From Psychrobacter sp. 4Dc (GTDB taxonomy: Bacteria; Pseudomonadota; Gammaproteobacteria; Pseudomonadales; Moraxellaceae), in contig NZ_PJAT01000109.1 of assembly GCF_002836715.1 (NCBI RefSeq), forward strand, positions 1 through 40,045: a stretch of DNA of 40,045 nucleotides. Reading direction: 5' to 3'. Position 1 is the first letter of the stretch. Each line of letters starts with the position of its first letter. Both the position numbers and the translations under genes were made by a program. Under the pieces are notes generated by a model, which saw only the letters and a program-made list of their open reading frames with translations, was not told the DNA's origin and searched no databases. This document shows positions 12,205 to 21,597 of this stretch, piece by piece.

Positions 12205-12636
12205 CTGCAACTCTGCTTCCGCTAACGAGCATCAGTTTTACTCCTTTTATACTTAATAGTAGCCATGATAATTATTAGGGATTCCATACTCACTATATCC
12301 TCGTTAAAATTTTCTGTACTATTCTTAAAAATTAATGAATCCAAAAATCAACTATTACTAAAGCCTATACCAAGAATATATATAATCTACTTTGGAATAT
12401 AATATGGTTATTACATATGTTTTTTGTGTCTGAGCGGGCCTATGTCCAGTAATAGGTTGCTTTAATGACCAAACTAACCTATGATGTAACTAACTTAATA
12501 CAATTAATATAAAAAACTTATAAAATCAATAATATATCAGACCGATTCATTACGCTTAGTTATGTTGTCTCTATATTTTTTCTGAAGTTAGTATGATTGT
12601 TTTAGCGACATTTACCTGATAATAGGGAGAAGCTGA
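12205..12636 (+). other. AT-rich intergenic region ispD-BLUF gene
   Basis: This stretch of 432 bases has stops in all frames and no gene. It is strongly AT-rich and contains several possible -10-like sequences, none with a convincing -35. The end carries AGGGAG (12624-12629), the ribosome binding site of the BLUF gene. No terminator for ispD was recognised. Confidence 0.5.
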
Positions 12637-13245
12637 TTGTCAACAATCAACGATTCAACAAACCCAGTAACGACAGATCTCTGCCAGCTTGTATATATAA
12701 GCCGGATTACCTCTACTGGTCTTTCAAGTCCTAGCACGCTTAATGATATCTCAGAGACCGCGGTTGAACGCAATCAAATAGATAATGTCACCGGTATTCT
12801 TTGCTATGGCAATGGCTACTTTTTACAGTGCGTCGAAGGATCAGAGCAGGCACTAACCAACCTAAAAAATCGTTTGTTGGTAGATGATCGACATAAAGAG
12901 TTAAAGATTTTAGATTTTTCTGAAATTACCAAACGTCGTTTTGCCAGTTGGTCATTACGTTCGATTACCCTTGAGCGTTGGATGACTAAAGAGCCTGAGC
13001 TTAAAAAGTTAATGCCATTTAAGCCGTATGAGTGGGATTCTAAGGAGTGGCAGAAGTTCTTAGACGTGTTGCAAGGCTACTATGAAGAGCAAACGAGAAC
13101 AGGTAACGTTGATACGCCTCCTGTCAAATATAGTACGCTAGGGGTCACTTTAAGTAAGGTTGTAGGGCAGCATCAGGCGTTCTTTTTAATCCAGACGATA
13201 TTGGGATTGATGATAGTGGCTACGTTGCTATGGTTACTGCTGTAA
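12637..13245 (+). CDS. BLUF blue-light sensor with C-terminal membrane anchor
   Basis: This 202-residue protein starts at TTG, seven bases after AGGGAG. Residues 15-110 are a BLUF domain that binds FAD: Tyr20 in LVYISR, Asn46 in RNQIDNVTG, Gln64 in FLQCVEG and Trp105 in ASWSLRS match the flavin-pocket positions Tyr21, Asn45, Gln63 and Trp104 of AppA. The position of the signalling Met106 of AppA is Leu107 here. A helical region of about 70 residues follows, and residues 180-202 are a hydrophobic segment ending at the C-terminus, suggesting a tail-anchored protein facing the cytoplasm. There is no attached EAL or cyclase domain, so the output is unknown. It is followed by its own terminator. 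Confidence 0.88.
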   Translation: MSTINDSTNPVTTDLCQLVYISRITSTGLSSPSTLNDISETAVERNQIDNVTGILCYGNGYFLQCVEGSEQALTNLKNRLLVDDRHKELKILDFSEITKRRFASWSLRSITLERWMTKEPELKKLMPFKPYEWDSKEWQKFLDVLQGYYEEQTRTGNVDTPPVKYSTLGVTLSKVVGQHQAFFLIQTILGLMIVATLLWLLL

Positions 13246-13311
13246 TCGATAGATATGAATAAAGTTCCCATTGAGCCTAGCTATATTTATAAGTAATAAG
13301 ATAGTCAAATA

Positions 13312-13346
13312 AAAAAAGCCAGCATCTATTGAATTCTGGCTTTTTC
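13312..13346 (+). terminator. Rho-independent terminator of the BLUF gene
   Basis: AAAAAGCCAG and CTGGCTTTTT form a perfect stem with a 13-base loop. The T-run and A-run on either side make it potentially bidirectional. Confidence 0.8.
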
Positions 13347-13383
13347 ATTTAAAAGAATAAATTAGCTCTTAATGAGAGACATA

Positions 13384-13422
13384 AAAAAACCCGGTTCATA
13401 ATAAATTATGAACCGGGTTTTT
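13384..13422 (-). terminator. Terminator downstream of tRNA-Glu
   Basis: A perfect 15-bp stem (AAAACCCGGTTCATA and its complement) with a six-base loop is flanked by A- and T-runs. It lies about 64 bases beyond the 3' end of the tRNA on the minus strand and can work in both directions. Confidence 0.85.
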
Positions 13423-13485
13423 GGTGGTACGCTTGTTAGTCTAATCTAATGCTAAGCAATAGTGCTAACAAGTGACGCCAAATAG

Positions 13486-13561
13486 TGGCGTCCCCAGGGG
13501 GATTCGAACCCCCGTTACCGCCGTGAAAGGGCGGTGTCCTAGGCCTCTAGACGATGGGGAC
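13486..13561 (-). tRNA. gltT: tRNA-Glu (anticodon UUC)
   Basis: The 76-base minus-strand gene folds as a cloverleaf: acceptor stem GTCCCCA/TGGGGAC, anticodon loop CTTTCAC with anticodon TTC, T-arm GGGGGTTCGAATCCCCC, and an encoded CCA end. Between it and the terminator an 8-bp inverted repeat, CTTGTTAG/CTAACAAG (13432-13472), may form a trailer stem for 3' processing. A strong promoter lies 50 bases upstream, inside the end of the neighbouring small gene. Confidence 0.97.
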
Positions 13562-13610
13562 TAGTAACAACACTTCAACTGCTTTCACCATTTATGCTGA
13601 AGTGGTGCAT

Positions 13611-13639
13611 ATTTTAATAGCGACGGCGCTTCCTGTCAA
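13611..13639 (-). promoter_or_regulatory. Promoter of tRNA-Glu
   Basis: Read on the minus strand, a perfect TTGACA (13634-13639) is followed after 17 bases by TAAAAT (13611-13616), about 50 bases upstream of the tRNA. It overlaps the last codons and the stop of the small gene at 13614-13811. Confidence 0.75.
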
Positions 13640-13811
13640 GCCTTTTTCTACGTCTTTTTAAAATTAAATATCTTTTTTTAATTGCGCGACGAGGATGTAG
13701 GTCATTTCGCTTTAAATGATAGCGAATCCATAAAGAAGTACAGGCGCTAATCGTCAATGCGAGCAGCATATAGCCGAGAATGGTGCCCCATAACTTGAGC
13801 TGTGGATCCAT
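13614..13811 (-). CDS. Small single-pass membrane protein with Arg/Lys-rich tail
   Basis: This 65-residue protein is of unknown function. From ATG 13811, preceded by GGAGGGA at good spacing, residues 7-26 form one membrane helix (LWGTILGYMLLALTISACTS). About 35 strongly basic residues follow, ending in repeated Arg/Lys blocks, and should lie in the cytoplasm, perhaps on nucleic acid or phospholipid. An ATG 14 codons upstream has no such ribosome binding site. LTISAC vaguely resembles a lipobox but lies too deep in the helix. The strong ribosome binding site argues that it is a real gene. Its 3' end also holds the tRNA-Glu promoter. Confidence 0.6.
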   Translation of the reverse strand: MDPQLKLWGTILGYMLLALTISACTSLWIRYHLKRNDLHPRRAIKKRYLILKRRRKRLDRKRRRY

Positions 13812-14092
13812 AATAAAGTCCCTCCTATTAATCTTGATAGTGCTTGCTATCAAGACAGTGTGAGCAACTTAAACCATCTATAGGATATAACTGTATCGCT
13901 GAAGAGTGATATTTTATCATCAGACAGTTATTCATATCGAATAAAACAACCACATCTGTAATCACTAAAATAGTTCCGTCTATTTATTATGATATCAATC
14001 ATATCCCTATTGATTGCCAAATCAAGATGTCAAAGTCATCAAGTATTACAAATAGCACTATTATGTATGATTGGCAATATAGGATATGTGAC

Positions 14093-14881
14093 TTATTGAC
14101 TGTCGCTATCAGCTGGCTCTTCTTTAGCCTCTTCATTATGCAGCGCATTGGCCAACATAGGGTAGTTATTTAGTATATGGCAAAATAGCTCAGCAGTCTT
14201 TTGAGTGTCATACAGAGCTGAGTGAGCATTCTTACCATCAAACTCTAACCCTGCTGCTTTACAAGCGCGTGCTAGGACGGTTTGACCAAAGGCTAATGCT
14301 GATAAGGTTACGGTATCGAATACTGAAAAGTTATGAAATGGATTGTGGTTTTTGCTATTGGTTCGTAGCACGGCTGCATTTAAAAAAGCCAAGTCAAAAT
14401 GGGCATTGTGTCCAATTAAGACACATTGACGGCATTCTTCGTCACGGCGTACGTCTTTTAACCCTTTAAAAATGCGGCGTAAGGCTGTTTTTTCATCTTC
14501 AGCAATGGCTTTGCGCATTGGGTTTTTAGGGTCAATGCCGGTAAAGGCAAGCGCACTTGGCTCTAAGTTTGCGCCTTCAAAAGGCTCGATATGAGCGTTG
14601 AAAGCTTCACCTGGATAAAATACACCTTGCTCATTCAGTAAGACAGGAATACAGGCAATTTCTAATAGGGCATCGGTCTGGGCATTGAAGCCTGCTGTTT
14701 CCACGTCGACGACGACAGGCAAGAACTTACGAAAGCGGTCTTTTAAGGCCATAGGCGCTTGCTCATCATCTGTCGCTAAAGCTGCATCTTCAGCGGAAGT
14801 GCTTAGAGTCGCATCGAGACTAGCAGATTTAGGGTTTGATAAGTCTTCGTCAGGCAAGGTCGCTATGTTTTGATTGGTCAT
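14093..14881 (-). CDS. rnt: Ribonuclease T
   Basis: RNase T is a 3'-5' exonuclease of the DEDD family that trims tRNA CCA ends and matures stable RNA 3' ends. Motif I is VVDVETAG (Asp59, Glu61), followed by NAHIEPFEGANLEPSALAF, motif II NAHFDLAFL, and motif III HSALYDTQKTA, whose His marks the DEDDh subclass. The closest known pattern is E. coli Rnt. The protein has 262 residues against about 215 in E. coli. The excess is an acidic, low-complexity N-terminus; an internal ATG at residue 44 (14752) would give the standard length. Neither start has a good ribosome binding site, so the start is uncertain. Confidence 0.92.
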   Translation of the reverse strand: MTNQNIATLPDEDLSNPKSASLDATLSTSAEDAALATDDEQAPMALKDRFRKFLPVVVDVETAGFNAQTDALLEIACIPVLLNEQGVFYPGEAFNAHIEPFEGANLEPSALAFTGIDPKNPMRKAIAEDEKTALRRIFKGLKDVRRDEECRQCVLIGHNAHFDLAFLNAAVLRTNSKNHNPFHNFSVFDTVTLSALAFGQTVLARACKAAGLEFDGKNAHSALYDTQKTAELFCHILNNYPMLANALHNEEAKEEPADSDSQ

Positions 14882-15045
14882 ATAAAGTTAAATCACTTTT
14901 ATCAGTCGTACTAATATATTGAATAAGAAATAAGCATCCTATGATACTAACTGCACCTTTAGTACAAAGAAATCTACTACAAAGGTATCATTAATATCAT
15001 AGGATAAAATAATAGGTCTCTTTTGAATGCTCAGCTTTGCGGGCA

Positions 15046-16116
15046 TTAAGCCTTAATTGACCAAGGTAGCGTCTCACCTGCCATCAAGGGCGTCAATGAT
15101 GCACCATCAAAATAAGGATAGTCAGTCGGTACTTGCATAGGCGTGTTAACAAGCGTGATGGTGCTGTCATTTAGAGGTAGACCGTAGAACTGAGCACCAA
15201 AACGACTCGCAAAGCCCTCTAACTTATCTATTTTTCCAACATTATCAAAGGCGGTCGCATATAAAGGCAGCGCCGTGGCTGCACTATAGCAACCCGCGCA
15301 GCCACAAGCGGCTTCTTTTTTGTCTGTCGCATGGGGCGCAGAGTCAGTACCCAAGAAGAACTTTGGATTACCACTAGTAGCTACATCTAATAACACTTTT
15401 TGGTGGCTCTCACGCTTTAAGATAGGTAGGCAATAAAAATGCGGTTTGATGCCACCAACCAAGAGATGATTGCGGTTAAACATCAAGTGCTGCGGCGTAA
15501 TAGTCGCGGCAACATGGTTACCTTGTGACAATACAAAATCTGCCGCATCGCTGGTAGTGATGTGCTCTACTACTATTTTCAATGTAGGGAATTTTACGAT
15601 AATTTGTGCCAATACTTCGTCTAAGAAACGCTTTTCGCGATCAAAAATATCTACGTGGTCTTGGGTGACTTCGCCATGTATCAGTAGTGGTAAGTTGTGC
15701 TTTTCTAATGCTTCAAACACATCGACACAAGCGTTGATATTAGTGACGCCATCTGCGGAGTTGGTAGTTGCTCCAGCGGGATAGAGTTTGACAGCTTGTA
15801 CGATACCTGACTCCGCTGCCAACTCAATATCTTGGGCAGTGGTGTTATCCGTTAAATATAGAGTCATACGTGGATCAAAAGCTGACTTGCGCTCAAGACT
15901 TAAATCACTTGCTGCTAATTGCTCCATGATACGTGCGCGATAGGCAATAGCCTCTTGTGCATTTTTGACTGGAGGTACGAGGTTAGGCATACAGATGACA
16001 CGGTTAAAGCTGCTTGCTGCATGAGGTACGGTCGTGCTCAAAGCGAGATCGTCACGCAAATGAATATGCCAGTCATCTGGCTGAAGGATGGTCAATTCTC
16101 TAATCGAATCAGTCAT
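15046..16116 (-). CDS. pyrC: Dihydroorotase
   Basis: PyrC cyclises carbamoyl-aspartate to dihydroorotate in pyrimidine synthesis. The zinc-binding HIHLRDD (His17, His19), the carbamylated Lys110 in AVKLYPAG, the metal ligands in HGEV and VEHITT, the substrate site TPQHL and the catalytic Asp in GTDSAPH are all present, as in the short E. coli-type enzyme. The ATG at 16116 gives 356 residues, close to the usual 345-350. The reading frame is open for 40 more residues upstream, but these do not resemble the family. It is transcribed divergently from argG. Confidence 0.95.
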   Translation of the reverse strand: MTDSIRELTILQPDDWHIHLRDDLALSTTVPHAASSFNRVICMPNLVPPVKNAQEAIAYRARIMEQLAASDLSLERKSAFDPRMTLYLTDNTTAQDIELAAESGIVQAVKLYPAGATTNSADGVTNINACVDVFEALEKHNLPLLIHGEVTQDHVDIFDREKRFLDEVLAQIIVKFPTLKIVVEHITTSDAADFVLSQGNHVAATITPQHLMFNRNHLLVGGIKPHFYCLPILKRESHQKVLLDVATSGNPKFFLGTDSAPHATDKKEAACGCAGCYSAATALPLYATAFDNVGKIDKLEGFASRFGAQFYGLPLNDSTITLVNTPMQVPTDYPYFDGASLTPLMAGETLPWSIKA

Positions 16117-16336
16117 AGTGTCAAAGCGCTCTATATCGTCAAATAAAGGAAACAAAAGGGAGTAATACTGTGGGTCTATCATAACAGATTTGCCCACTTG
16201 ACTAAATATAAGGCTAGATATCTGTACATAATTCATCGAGCTAAGGTTAGTATCCTGTCATTAAATGATGTTTAAATTCTAGTGGCAAAAATGAGGTTGA
16301 CTAGAATTTAAGTCAAAAGCGCACGCCTTATGGCAG

Positions 16337-16364
16337 TTAGACTTTTGCCCATAGTAAATATGAT
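16337..16364 (+). promoter_or_regulatory. Candidate argG promoter
   Basis: TTAGAC (16337-16342) and TATGAT (16359-16364) are 16 bases apart, about 90 bases before the argG start. The hexamers are imperfect. No arginine-repressor box was recognised. Confidence 0.3.
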
Positions 16365-16451
16365 GTACACTGAGCAGGTAATTATCGTTCGACTTGCTTT
16401 CGATTTGATCGTCGCCTTTTCTAAAACTATATTTCATAATGGGAGTTATTC

Positions 16452-17690
16452 ATGGCTCAACTTGATCCAAAAAATATCAATAAAATCGTCTTGGCTTATT
16501 CAGGTGGTCTTGATACCTCAATCATCGCCAAATGGCTACAAGAAACTTATGATGCGGAAGTAATTACCTTTACCGCTGATATCGGTCAAGGCGAAGAAGT
16601 TGAGCCAGCACGAGCCAAAGCTCAAGCAATGGGTATTAAGCATATTCATATCGAAGACTTGCGTGAAGAGTTCGCTCGTGATTATGTATTCCCTATGTTC
16701 CGTGCTAATGCCATTTACGAAGGTGAGTACTTGCTAGGTACTTCTATTGCTCGTCCATTGATTGCTAAGCGCTTGGTTGAGATTGCTAAAGAGCATAACG
16801 CCGATGCTATTAGCCATGGTGCGACTGGTAAAGGCAATGACCAAGTTCGTTTTGAGCTAGGTGCGGTCGCTTTGTCACCAGACGTAGTAACCATTGCTCC
16901 TTGGCGCGAGTGGGATCTATCAAGCCGTGAAAGCCTGATGAAGTATGCTGAAGAGCATGATATCGCCATTGATTATGCGGGCAACAAGAAAAAATCTCCT
17001 TACTCAATGGATGCAAACTTACTGCATATCTCTTATGAAGGCGGTGTCCTAGAAGAACCGTATACTGAAGCAGAAGATGACATGTGGCGCTGGTCTGTCA
17101 GCCCAGAAGAAGCACCTGATGAAGCGCAATATCTAGAACTAGAATACGAAAAAGGCGACATCGTTGCTATCGATGGTGAAGCACTTAAGCCTTATGAAGT
17201 CATGATTAAGTTGAACGAAATCGGCGGCAAACATGGTATCGGCCGTTTAGATATCGTTGAAAACCGTTACGTCGGCATGAAATCACGTGGTTGCTACGAG
17301 ACGCCAGCGGGCACGATTATGCTAAAAGCGCATCGCGGTATCGAATCACTAACGCTTGATCGTGAAGCTGCCCATCTAAAAGATGAGCTAATGCCACGCT
17401 ACGCAAAAATCATCTACAATGGCTATTGGTTCAGCCCTGAGCGTATGATGCTACAAGCATTGATTGACAAATCACAAGAATACGTCAACGGCACTGTACG
17501 TGTAAAACTGTATAAAGGTAGCGTGAGCGTCGTCGGCCGTAAATCTGACGATTCATTATTTGATGAAAAAATTGCCACTTTCGAAGATGATGCGGGCGCT
17601 TATGATCAAAAAGACGCAGAAGGCTTTATCCGTCTAAATGGCCTACGTTTAGCTATCGAAGCTAGCCGTGGTCGCGATTTATCTAAGTAA
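16452..17690 (+). CDS. argG: Argininosuccinate synthase
   Basis: ArgG joins citrulline and aspartate with ATP to form argininosuccinate, the penultimate step of arginine synthesis. The ATP-binding PP-loop is AYSGGLDTS (residues 15-23). Other conserved blocks are [24 protein letters not shown], the citrulline/aspartate site around [10 protein letters not shown] and [10 protein letters not shown], and [17 protein letters not shown]. At 412 residues it has the standard short-type length. GGGAG lies seven bases before the ATG. It stands alone between divergent pyrC and its own terminator. Confidence 0.96.
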   Translation: MAQLDPKNINKIVLAYSGGLDTSIIAKWLQETYDAEVITFTADIGQGEEVEPARAKAQAMGIKHIHIEDLREEFARDYVFPMFRANAIYEGEYLLGTSIARPLIAKRLVEIAKEHNADAISHGATGKGNDQVRFELGAVALSPDVVTIAPWREWDLSSRESLMKYAEEHDIAIDYAGNKKKSPYSMDANLLHISYEGGVLEEPYTEAEDDMWRWSVSPEEAPDEAQYLELEYEKGDIVAIDGEALKPYEVMIKLNEIGGKHGIGRLDIVENRYVGMKSRGCYETPAGTIMLKAHRGIESLTLDREAAHLKDELMPRYAKIIYNGYWFSPERMMLQALIDKSQEYVNGTVRVKLYKGSVSVVGRKSDDSLFDEKIATFEDDAGAYDQKDAEGFIRLNGLRLAIEASRGRDLSK

Positions 17691-17735
17691 GTTTTTGGGC
17701 TACTGATAGCCAACTCTTAACTTAGATGGCACAAC

Positions 17736-17772
17736 AAAAAAGAGACTCTATATTAATAGGGTCTCTTTTTTT
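17736..17772 (+). terminator. Terminator of argG
   Basis: AGAGACTCTAT and ATAGGGTCTCT pair with one wobble, preceded by an A-run and followed by seven T. It lies between the convergent argG and the 422-residue membrane protein gene and may serve both. Confidence 0.8.
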
Positions 17773-17835
17773 ATGGTTAATAAATGATTGCTAAAACCAT
17801 CAATTTTAGAATAGCTGTCTTAATAGTAAAGATTT

Positions 17836-19104
17836 TTATTCAGCTTTTTCTGTCTCTACAACGTCAGATTCATCTTCGTCTACCATTACGATGGCCACAT
17901 CTTGCTGTTGGCGCTCGTCAATAGCATCTTGTTCTAATACTTCTTCAGTTGCCAGGATAGCACCGTCAGATTTTTGCGATTGGTATTTCAAAGTAGCGAG
18001 TGCACCAAGGATACCAACGACAAGTATGATGATAAGAATGACAGGATTCTTCCATAGTGGTGTAGAAGCCTCGTATTCGATGGGCTTTTCACTAGTGGTG
18101 GTCGGTTTATTGTCATTATTGCCGCCGATTAGTCCCAAACTTACTAAAGGCGGTTTAGGTGGATTGGCTGGTTCAGAGTTAACGCGCAGTCGATTTCGAC
18201 TGAGATAGATATCTGAGATTTTGGCTAATTGAAGCAGCCAACGTTGATGTGGTAAGGCAACGGCATGCATCTCCGTAAATACTAGCATATCGTTGTGACG
18301 ACCCTGCTGTAGATTGTCAGGTGAACGCCCAATGGCTTTTAGATAATTGCCTGTTGCCATTTGCATATCTTGCACAGGTTCATAGTTTTCAGGTTTGAAT
18401 CCGGACAGTTCATACCAGTAAGGATCAAAAGAAGGTGGAATGCTTGATAACTGCTCAGCATTTAGTAACGTACGCTCCGCATTACTCTCTGAGTTATTCT
18501 CTATCGCTTCAACAGCTTCAGTAGTTGATTCGAGCAAGTCACTATTGCTTTCTGTTTCAGCAGACAAGGTATGCGCATGCTCTGGGCTAAATCGTGCCAC
18601 TGATAAAAACTGTGGTTGTAGCGCAAACCATTTATTGATCTCATCACTGTCTAGTTGACTGTATTCTGTCAGGATAGCCAATTCACGCAGTACAATCACG
18701 CACAATGAGGTGAGTAGAGTTTGAGCCTGCTGCGTCGTTGCATCAATCTTCTCAGCGATATGTTCGCTTGCCTTTATGACACGGGCATTATCGCTAAATA
18801 CAGCATCTGCTGCATCGTGACGATGGTAGAGTGTGGCGCTAATGGTGGCAAAGTTCATTGAGTTATACTGTCGTAACTCTTTGACAGCACCACGACCAAA
18901 CAGCTTTTTGCTGACTGCTTGTCCCTGATGACGCTGCTGATAGGCGAGCAATGCACTTACGATGGCTTGTAGACTGGCATCCATCCCTAAGCGAGCTTGC
19001 GGTAGAGAGAGCTGTGCCGCATCGGCCAAAAGTGACAGCATAGGCTGGGTATCATGATATAAAAAATCATACATCGACACACGTGTCGGTGAAATAGTCG
19101 TCAT
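17836..19104 (-). CDS. Unrecognised 422-residue protein with one C-terminal membrane helix
   Basis: I do not recognise this protein. Residues 20-60 (MLSLLADAAQLSLPQARLGM and on) form Ala/Leu-rich helices that recall DUF937-type proteins only loosely. Residues 180-215 are Ser/Glu/Asn-rich and probably disordered. Residues 223-310 contain a compact Trp/Tyr-containing segment. A Pro-rich linker (312-320) leads to a membrane helix at 353-372, and the final 50 residues are strongly acidic. No signal peptide is seen, so the bulk should be cytoplasmic. It is convergent with argG and divergent from the YkuD gene. No ribosome binding site is clear; Met11 is an alternative start. Confidence 0.7.
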   Translation of the reverse strand: MTTISPTRVSMYDFLYHDTQPMLSLLADAAQLSLPQARLGMDASLQAIVSALLAYQQRHQGQAVSKKLFGRGAVKELRQYNSMNFATISATLYHRHDAADAVFSDNARVIKASEHIAEKIDATTQQAQTLLTSLCVIVLRELAILTEYSQLDSDEINKWFALQPQFLSVARFSPEHAHTLSAETESNSDLLESTTEAVEAIENNSESNAERTLLNAEQLSSIPPSFDPYWYELSGFKPENYEPVQDMQMATGNYLKAIGRSPDNLQQGRHNDMLVFTEMHAVALPHQRWLLQLAKISDIYLSRNRLRVNSEPANPPKPPLVSLGLIGGNNDNKPTTTSEKPIEYEASTPLWKNPVILIIILVVGILGALATLKYQSQKSDGAILATEEVLEQDAIDERQQQDVAIVMVDEDESDVVETEKAE

Positions 19105-19244
19105 AATCTGCTAGCATCAAAAAGTGTGCCCCTATATTACGGTGCCAAATGTCTTGATACAATCCCTTGATAATAGAAATTTTCAATCATTTTACTAATA
19201 ACCTTGATAGTAATCTGATGAATGACTGATAGTCGGAAGCATTT

Positions 19245-19760
19245 ATGACCAATAATAAGACGCTTGATAAACAACTCATGATTAATATCGCTGAGCAAAC
19301 ATTAACGATGTACCAGCAGCAGACTGAGGTTGCGAGATACGTAGTCTCCACTGCAAAGAATGGTATTGGTAGTCAGCAGGATAGTGGTTGCACGCCGCTC
19401 GGTAGGCATGTCATTGAACAGAAAATAGGTGGTAGTGAGCCTATGAATGCGGTATTTGTCGGGCGTGTGCCGACAAGTGAGATATACGATACCAATCTTG
19501 GTGAGCTACATCCCAAGCGTGACTGGATATTGAGCCGTATTCTTTGGTTAAGCGGTCTTGAAGAAGGGTTAAACAAAGGTAGCAATGGCCAAGGTGGTTG
19601 TGATACTTATGAGCGCTATATCTATATTCACGGTACACCAGATACTGAACCAATGAGTATTCCGCTATCACATGGCTGTATCCGTATGCGTAATGAAGAT
19701 ATTGTAGAATTATTTGAGCAAGTAGAAGAGGGTACGCCTGTTACGATTGTGGCTAATTAG
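19245..19760 (+). CDS. YkuD-domain protein without signal peptide (L,D-carboxypeptidase-like)
   Basis: This 171-residue protein carries the L,D-transpeptidase catalytic signature with His129 in YIHG, His143 and nucleophile Cys145 in SHGCIRMRN. There is no signal peptide or membrane segment, so unlike cross-linking L,D-transpeptidases it should act in the cytoplasm. In Acinetobacter a cytosolic YkuD protein (ElsL) works as an L,D-carboxypeptidase that removes the terminal D-Ala of tetrapeptides during peptidoglycan recycling. Orthology to it is my inference from family relationship, lack of a signal and small size. GGAAG lies six bases before the ATG. A terminator follows. Confidence 0.82.
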   Translation: MTNNKTLDKQLMINIAEQTLTMYQQQTEVARYVVSTAKNGIGSQQDSGCTPLGRHVIEQKIGGSEPMNAVFVGRVPTSEIYDTNLGELHPKRDWILSRILWLSGLEEGLNKGSNGQGGCDTYERYIYIHGTPDTEPMSIPLSHGCIRMRNEDIVELFEQVEEGTPVTIVAN

Positions 19761-19811
19761 GACATGTTGCACATTTAGCCATGGCGCTGACAGAAGCTAT
19801 TTAAACACAAT

Positions 19812-19850
19812 AAAAAAAGACAGCTAGTTATATAACAAGCTGTCTTTTTT
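19812..19850 (+). terminator. Terminator of the YkuD gene
   Basis: AAAAAAGACAGCT and AGCTGTCTTTTTT form a perfect stem with a 12-base loop. It can also stop the convergent CYTH-CHAD transcript. Confidence 0.85.
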
Positions 19851-19907
19851 ATGGAGTGGTTTTACTTTATGAAAGCAGTATCCGTCATAAACATAATATT
19901 CCTACTT

Positions 19908-21506
19908 CTACCAAAACGTTGAGCTATCTGCAAATTTTGCTAAACGTGCATCAATATGACTCTGGTCATCAGTCAGTATGGCCGTAAACCAACCCGTACC
20001 ATATAAAGCATTAGTATCTGTTTTTGATTTCAATTCATAAAACTGCTGATATTGATTATCATCGTTCAGTTGTTCTAATGCTTTTTGTGCTTTTATCAGA
20101 CGCTTTAACCAACGTTTCGTTTTCTTTTTAGCTTTTTTCTTACTTAGTAAAGGCGTAGAAAATTCACTGATGTAACGCAAATCTCTTAACTGATTGAGCA
20201 GCTCGTTTTCAGGTTGGTCATTATCAGCAACATCTGTGCTTACATTTATGTCATCGTTCACAAACTCGGTATTACTTACTTCAACACTTACTTCGTCAGC
20301 TTTCTTATTTGTTTTAATACATTTTTTATATTGTTTAGAGAGGACTTCCGCTAGCTTATCGCGGGCAAGCTGATCAGTCTGAGGTTCAATGCTAGGGTCG
20401 CTCATAGTAAAGGCAATCAACTCTAACAGCGTTATCTGAAAGTCATTGGCTTGCAGCGTATTGATAGGTGTGATTTTGATATTTTCGATATTTGCTGTCC
20501 AATCGACGGCAGGGGCTCCGAGTGCCTGTAGCTCAGGTTCGATATAGGTATTGATATGAGTGAGTTGGTAATAATTGTCCAGCAACGACGAGGTTTGCTT
20601 TAGTATCGGCAGCCATTCAGGGTTGATCTCATCAGAGAATTCAGCAAATGCTTTCAACGCAGTACGCAAGCGATCAATACCAATCCGTAATTGTAAAATA
20701 TGATCGTCATCTTTGCTACCAGCGACGATAGCACTGCTGTTTGGTAATATCTGCAATAAGCAATTATGTACGACTGCACGTATAAAAGCAGGTGCACTAC
20801 TGTCTTTGTCTATTTGCAATTGACTTAGGCTTGCGTTGACCGCTGGACTGTGACTTTGTCCGTTAATAAGTAAGCCGCCGTTTTCAGCTTTGGTAACGGT
20901 AGATAGACACAGCTTATAGCGCTTGCACCATGTTTTGGCAGTCGTAAATAGAAAATCTAAATCTCCTGACACCAATTCAAATTCTATCTCTTGAATAGCT
21001 TTGCGTAGCGAGTCATCAGTACCATGAATAATCTCTCCCTGATCATAAGCCATTTCGATACAGTTATCGGTTTCATTCTCATTACTTTCTGTTAGCAACC
21101 GCGTAGTGCGCTCGACGTCAGTCACATAAAGTCGTGTTAGCGTCTTTGCTAGCTTTTTGAGTTTAAAATCAGCCAATGCTGCAGCGATTGGAGTGTCTTC
21201 ATATATCGTTAAATCAGGCATCAGCTCATTATTATTGAGCATTATTTGTACTTGCTCATTATCGAGTACGGCATTGTGCTCCAAGCGTGCCGCGATACCA
21301 TCACCACCAGCTTTAATGGTTTGTACCCATGTATCGCCTTCTTTGCGAATACGCAGACCGATACCTGCCTGTGCAAGCTGTTGGTCAGGCGTATCGTAAT
21401 AGTGTGCAGCCAGTTGTGTCACTTGTGAGGATTTAACGTGCGTTTGACGCATTAATCCCTTCAGTCGTGACTCTGGTACCAAAAACTTCAGCTCTATCTC
21501 TTGCAT
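19908..21506 (-). CDS. CYTH-CHAD domain protein, putative inorganic triphosphatase
   Basis: The N-terminal CYTH domain (about residues 1-200) begins with the signature EIELKF (ExExK at 3-7). It shows the arginine/lysine strands of the triphosphate tunnel, such as GIGLRIRKEGDTWVQTIKAG. The C-terminal part (about 230-520) is an all-helical CHAD domain, with an Asp/Asn-rich insertion near 405-440 and a Lys/Arg-rich segment (SKKKAKKKTKR). The architecture equals E. coli YgiF, which hydrolyses inorganic triphosphate; CHAD domains bind polyphosphate. GGAG precedes the ATG. The 532 residues are somewhat more than E. coli YgiF. The in vivo substrate is not certain. Confidence 0.88.
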   Translation of the reverse strand: MQEIELKFLVPESRLKGLMRQTHVKSSQVTQLAAHYYDTPDQQLAQAGIGLRIRKEGDTWVQTIKAGGDGIAARLEHNAVLDNEQVQIMLNNNELMPDLTIYEDTPIAAALADFKLKKLAKTLTRLYVTDVERTTRLLTESNENETDNCIEMAYDQGEIIHGTDDSLRKAIQEIEFELVSGDLDFLFTTAKTWCKRYKLCLSTVTKAENGGLLINGQSHSPAVNASLSQLQIDKDSSAPAFIRAVVHNCLLQILPNSSAIVAGSKDDDHILQLRIGIDRLRTALKAFAEFSDEINPEWLPILKQTSSLLDNYYQLTHINTYIEPELQALGAPAVDWTANIENIKITPINTLQANDFQITLLELIAFTMSDPSIEPQTDQLARDKLAEVLSKQYKKCIKTNKKADEVSVEVSNTEFVNDDINVSTDVADNDQPENELLNQLRDLRYISEFSTPLLSKKKAKKKTKRWLKRLIKAQKALEQLNDDNQYQQFYELKSKTDTNALYGTGWFTAILTDDQSHIDARLAKFADSSTFW

Positions 21507-21597
21507 ATTAGCTCCTAATAATTCTGACTGATGGCTCTGATCGATGGTTTTGATAAACTATTATTAGTCTACCATTCTCTGATTATTTAAACCGCAA

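Noticed and set aside
15470..15784. Plus-strand 104-codon frame within pyrC
   Set aside because: It is antisense to a well-conserved enzyme gene and has no start signal.
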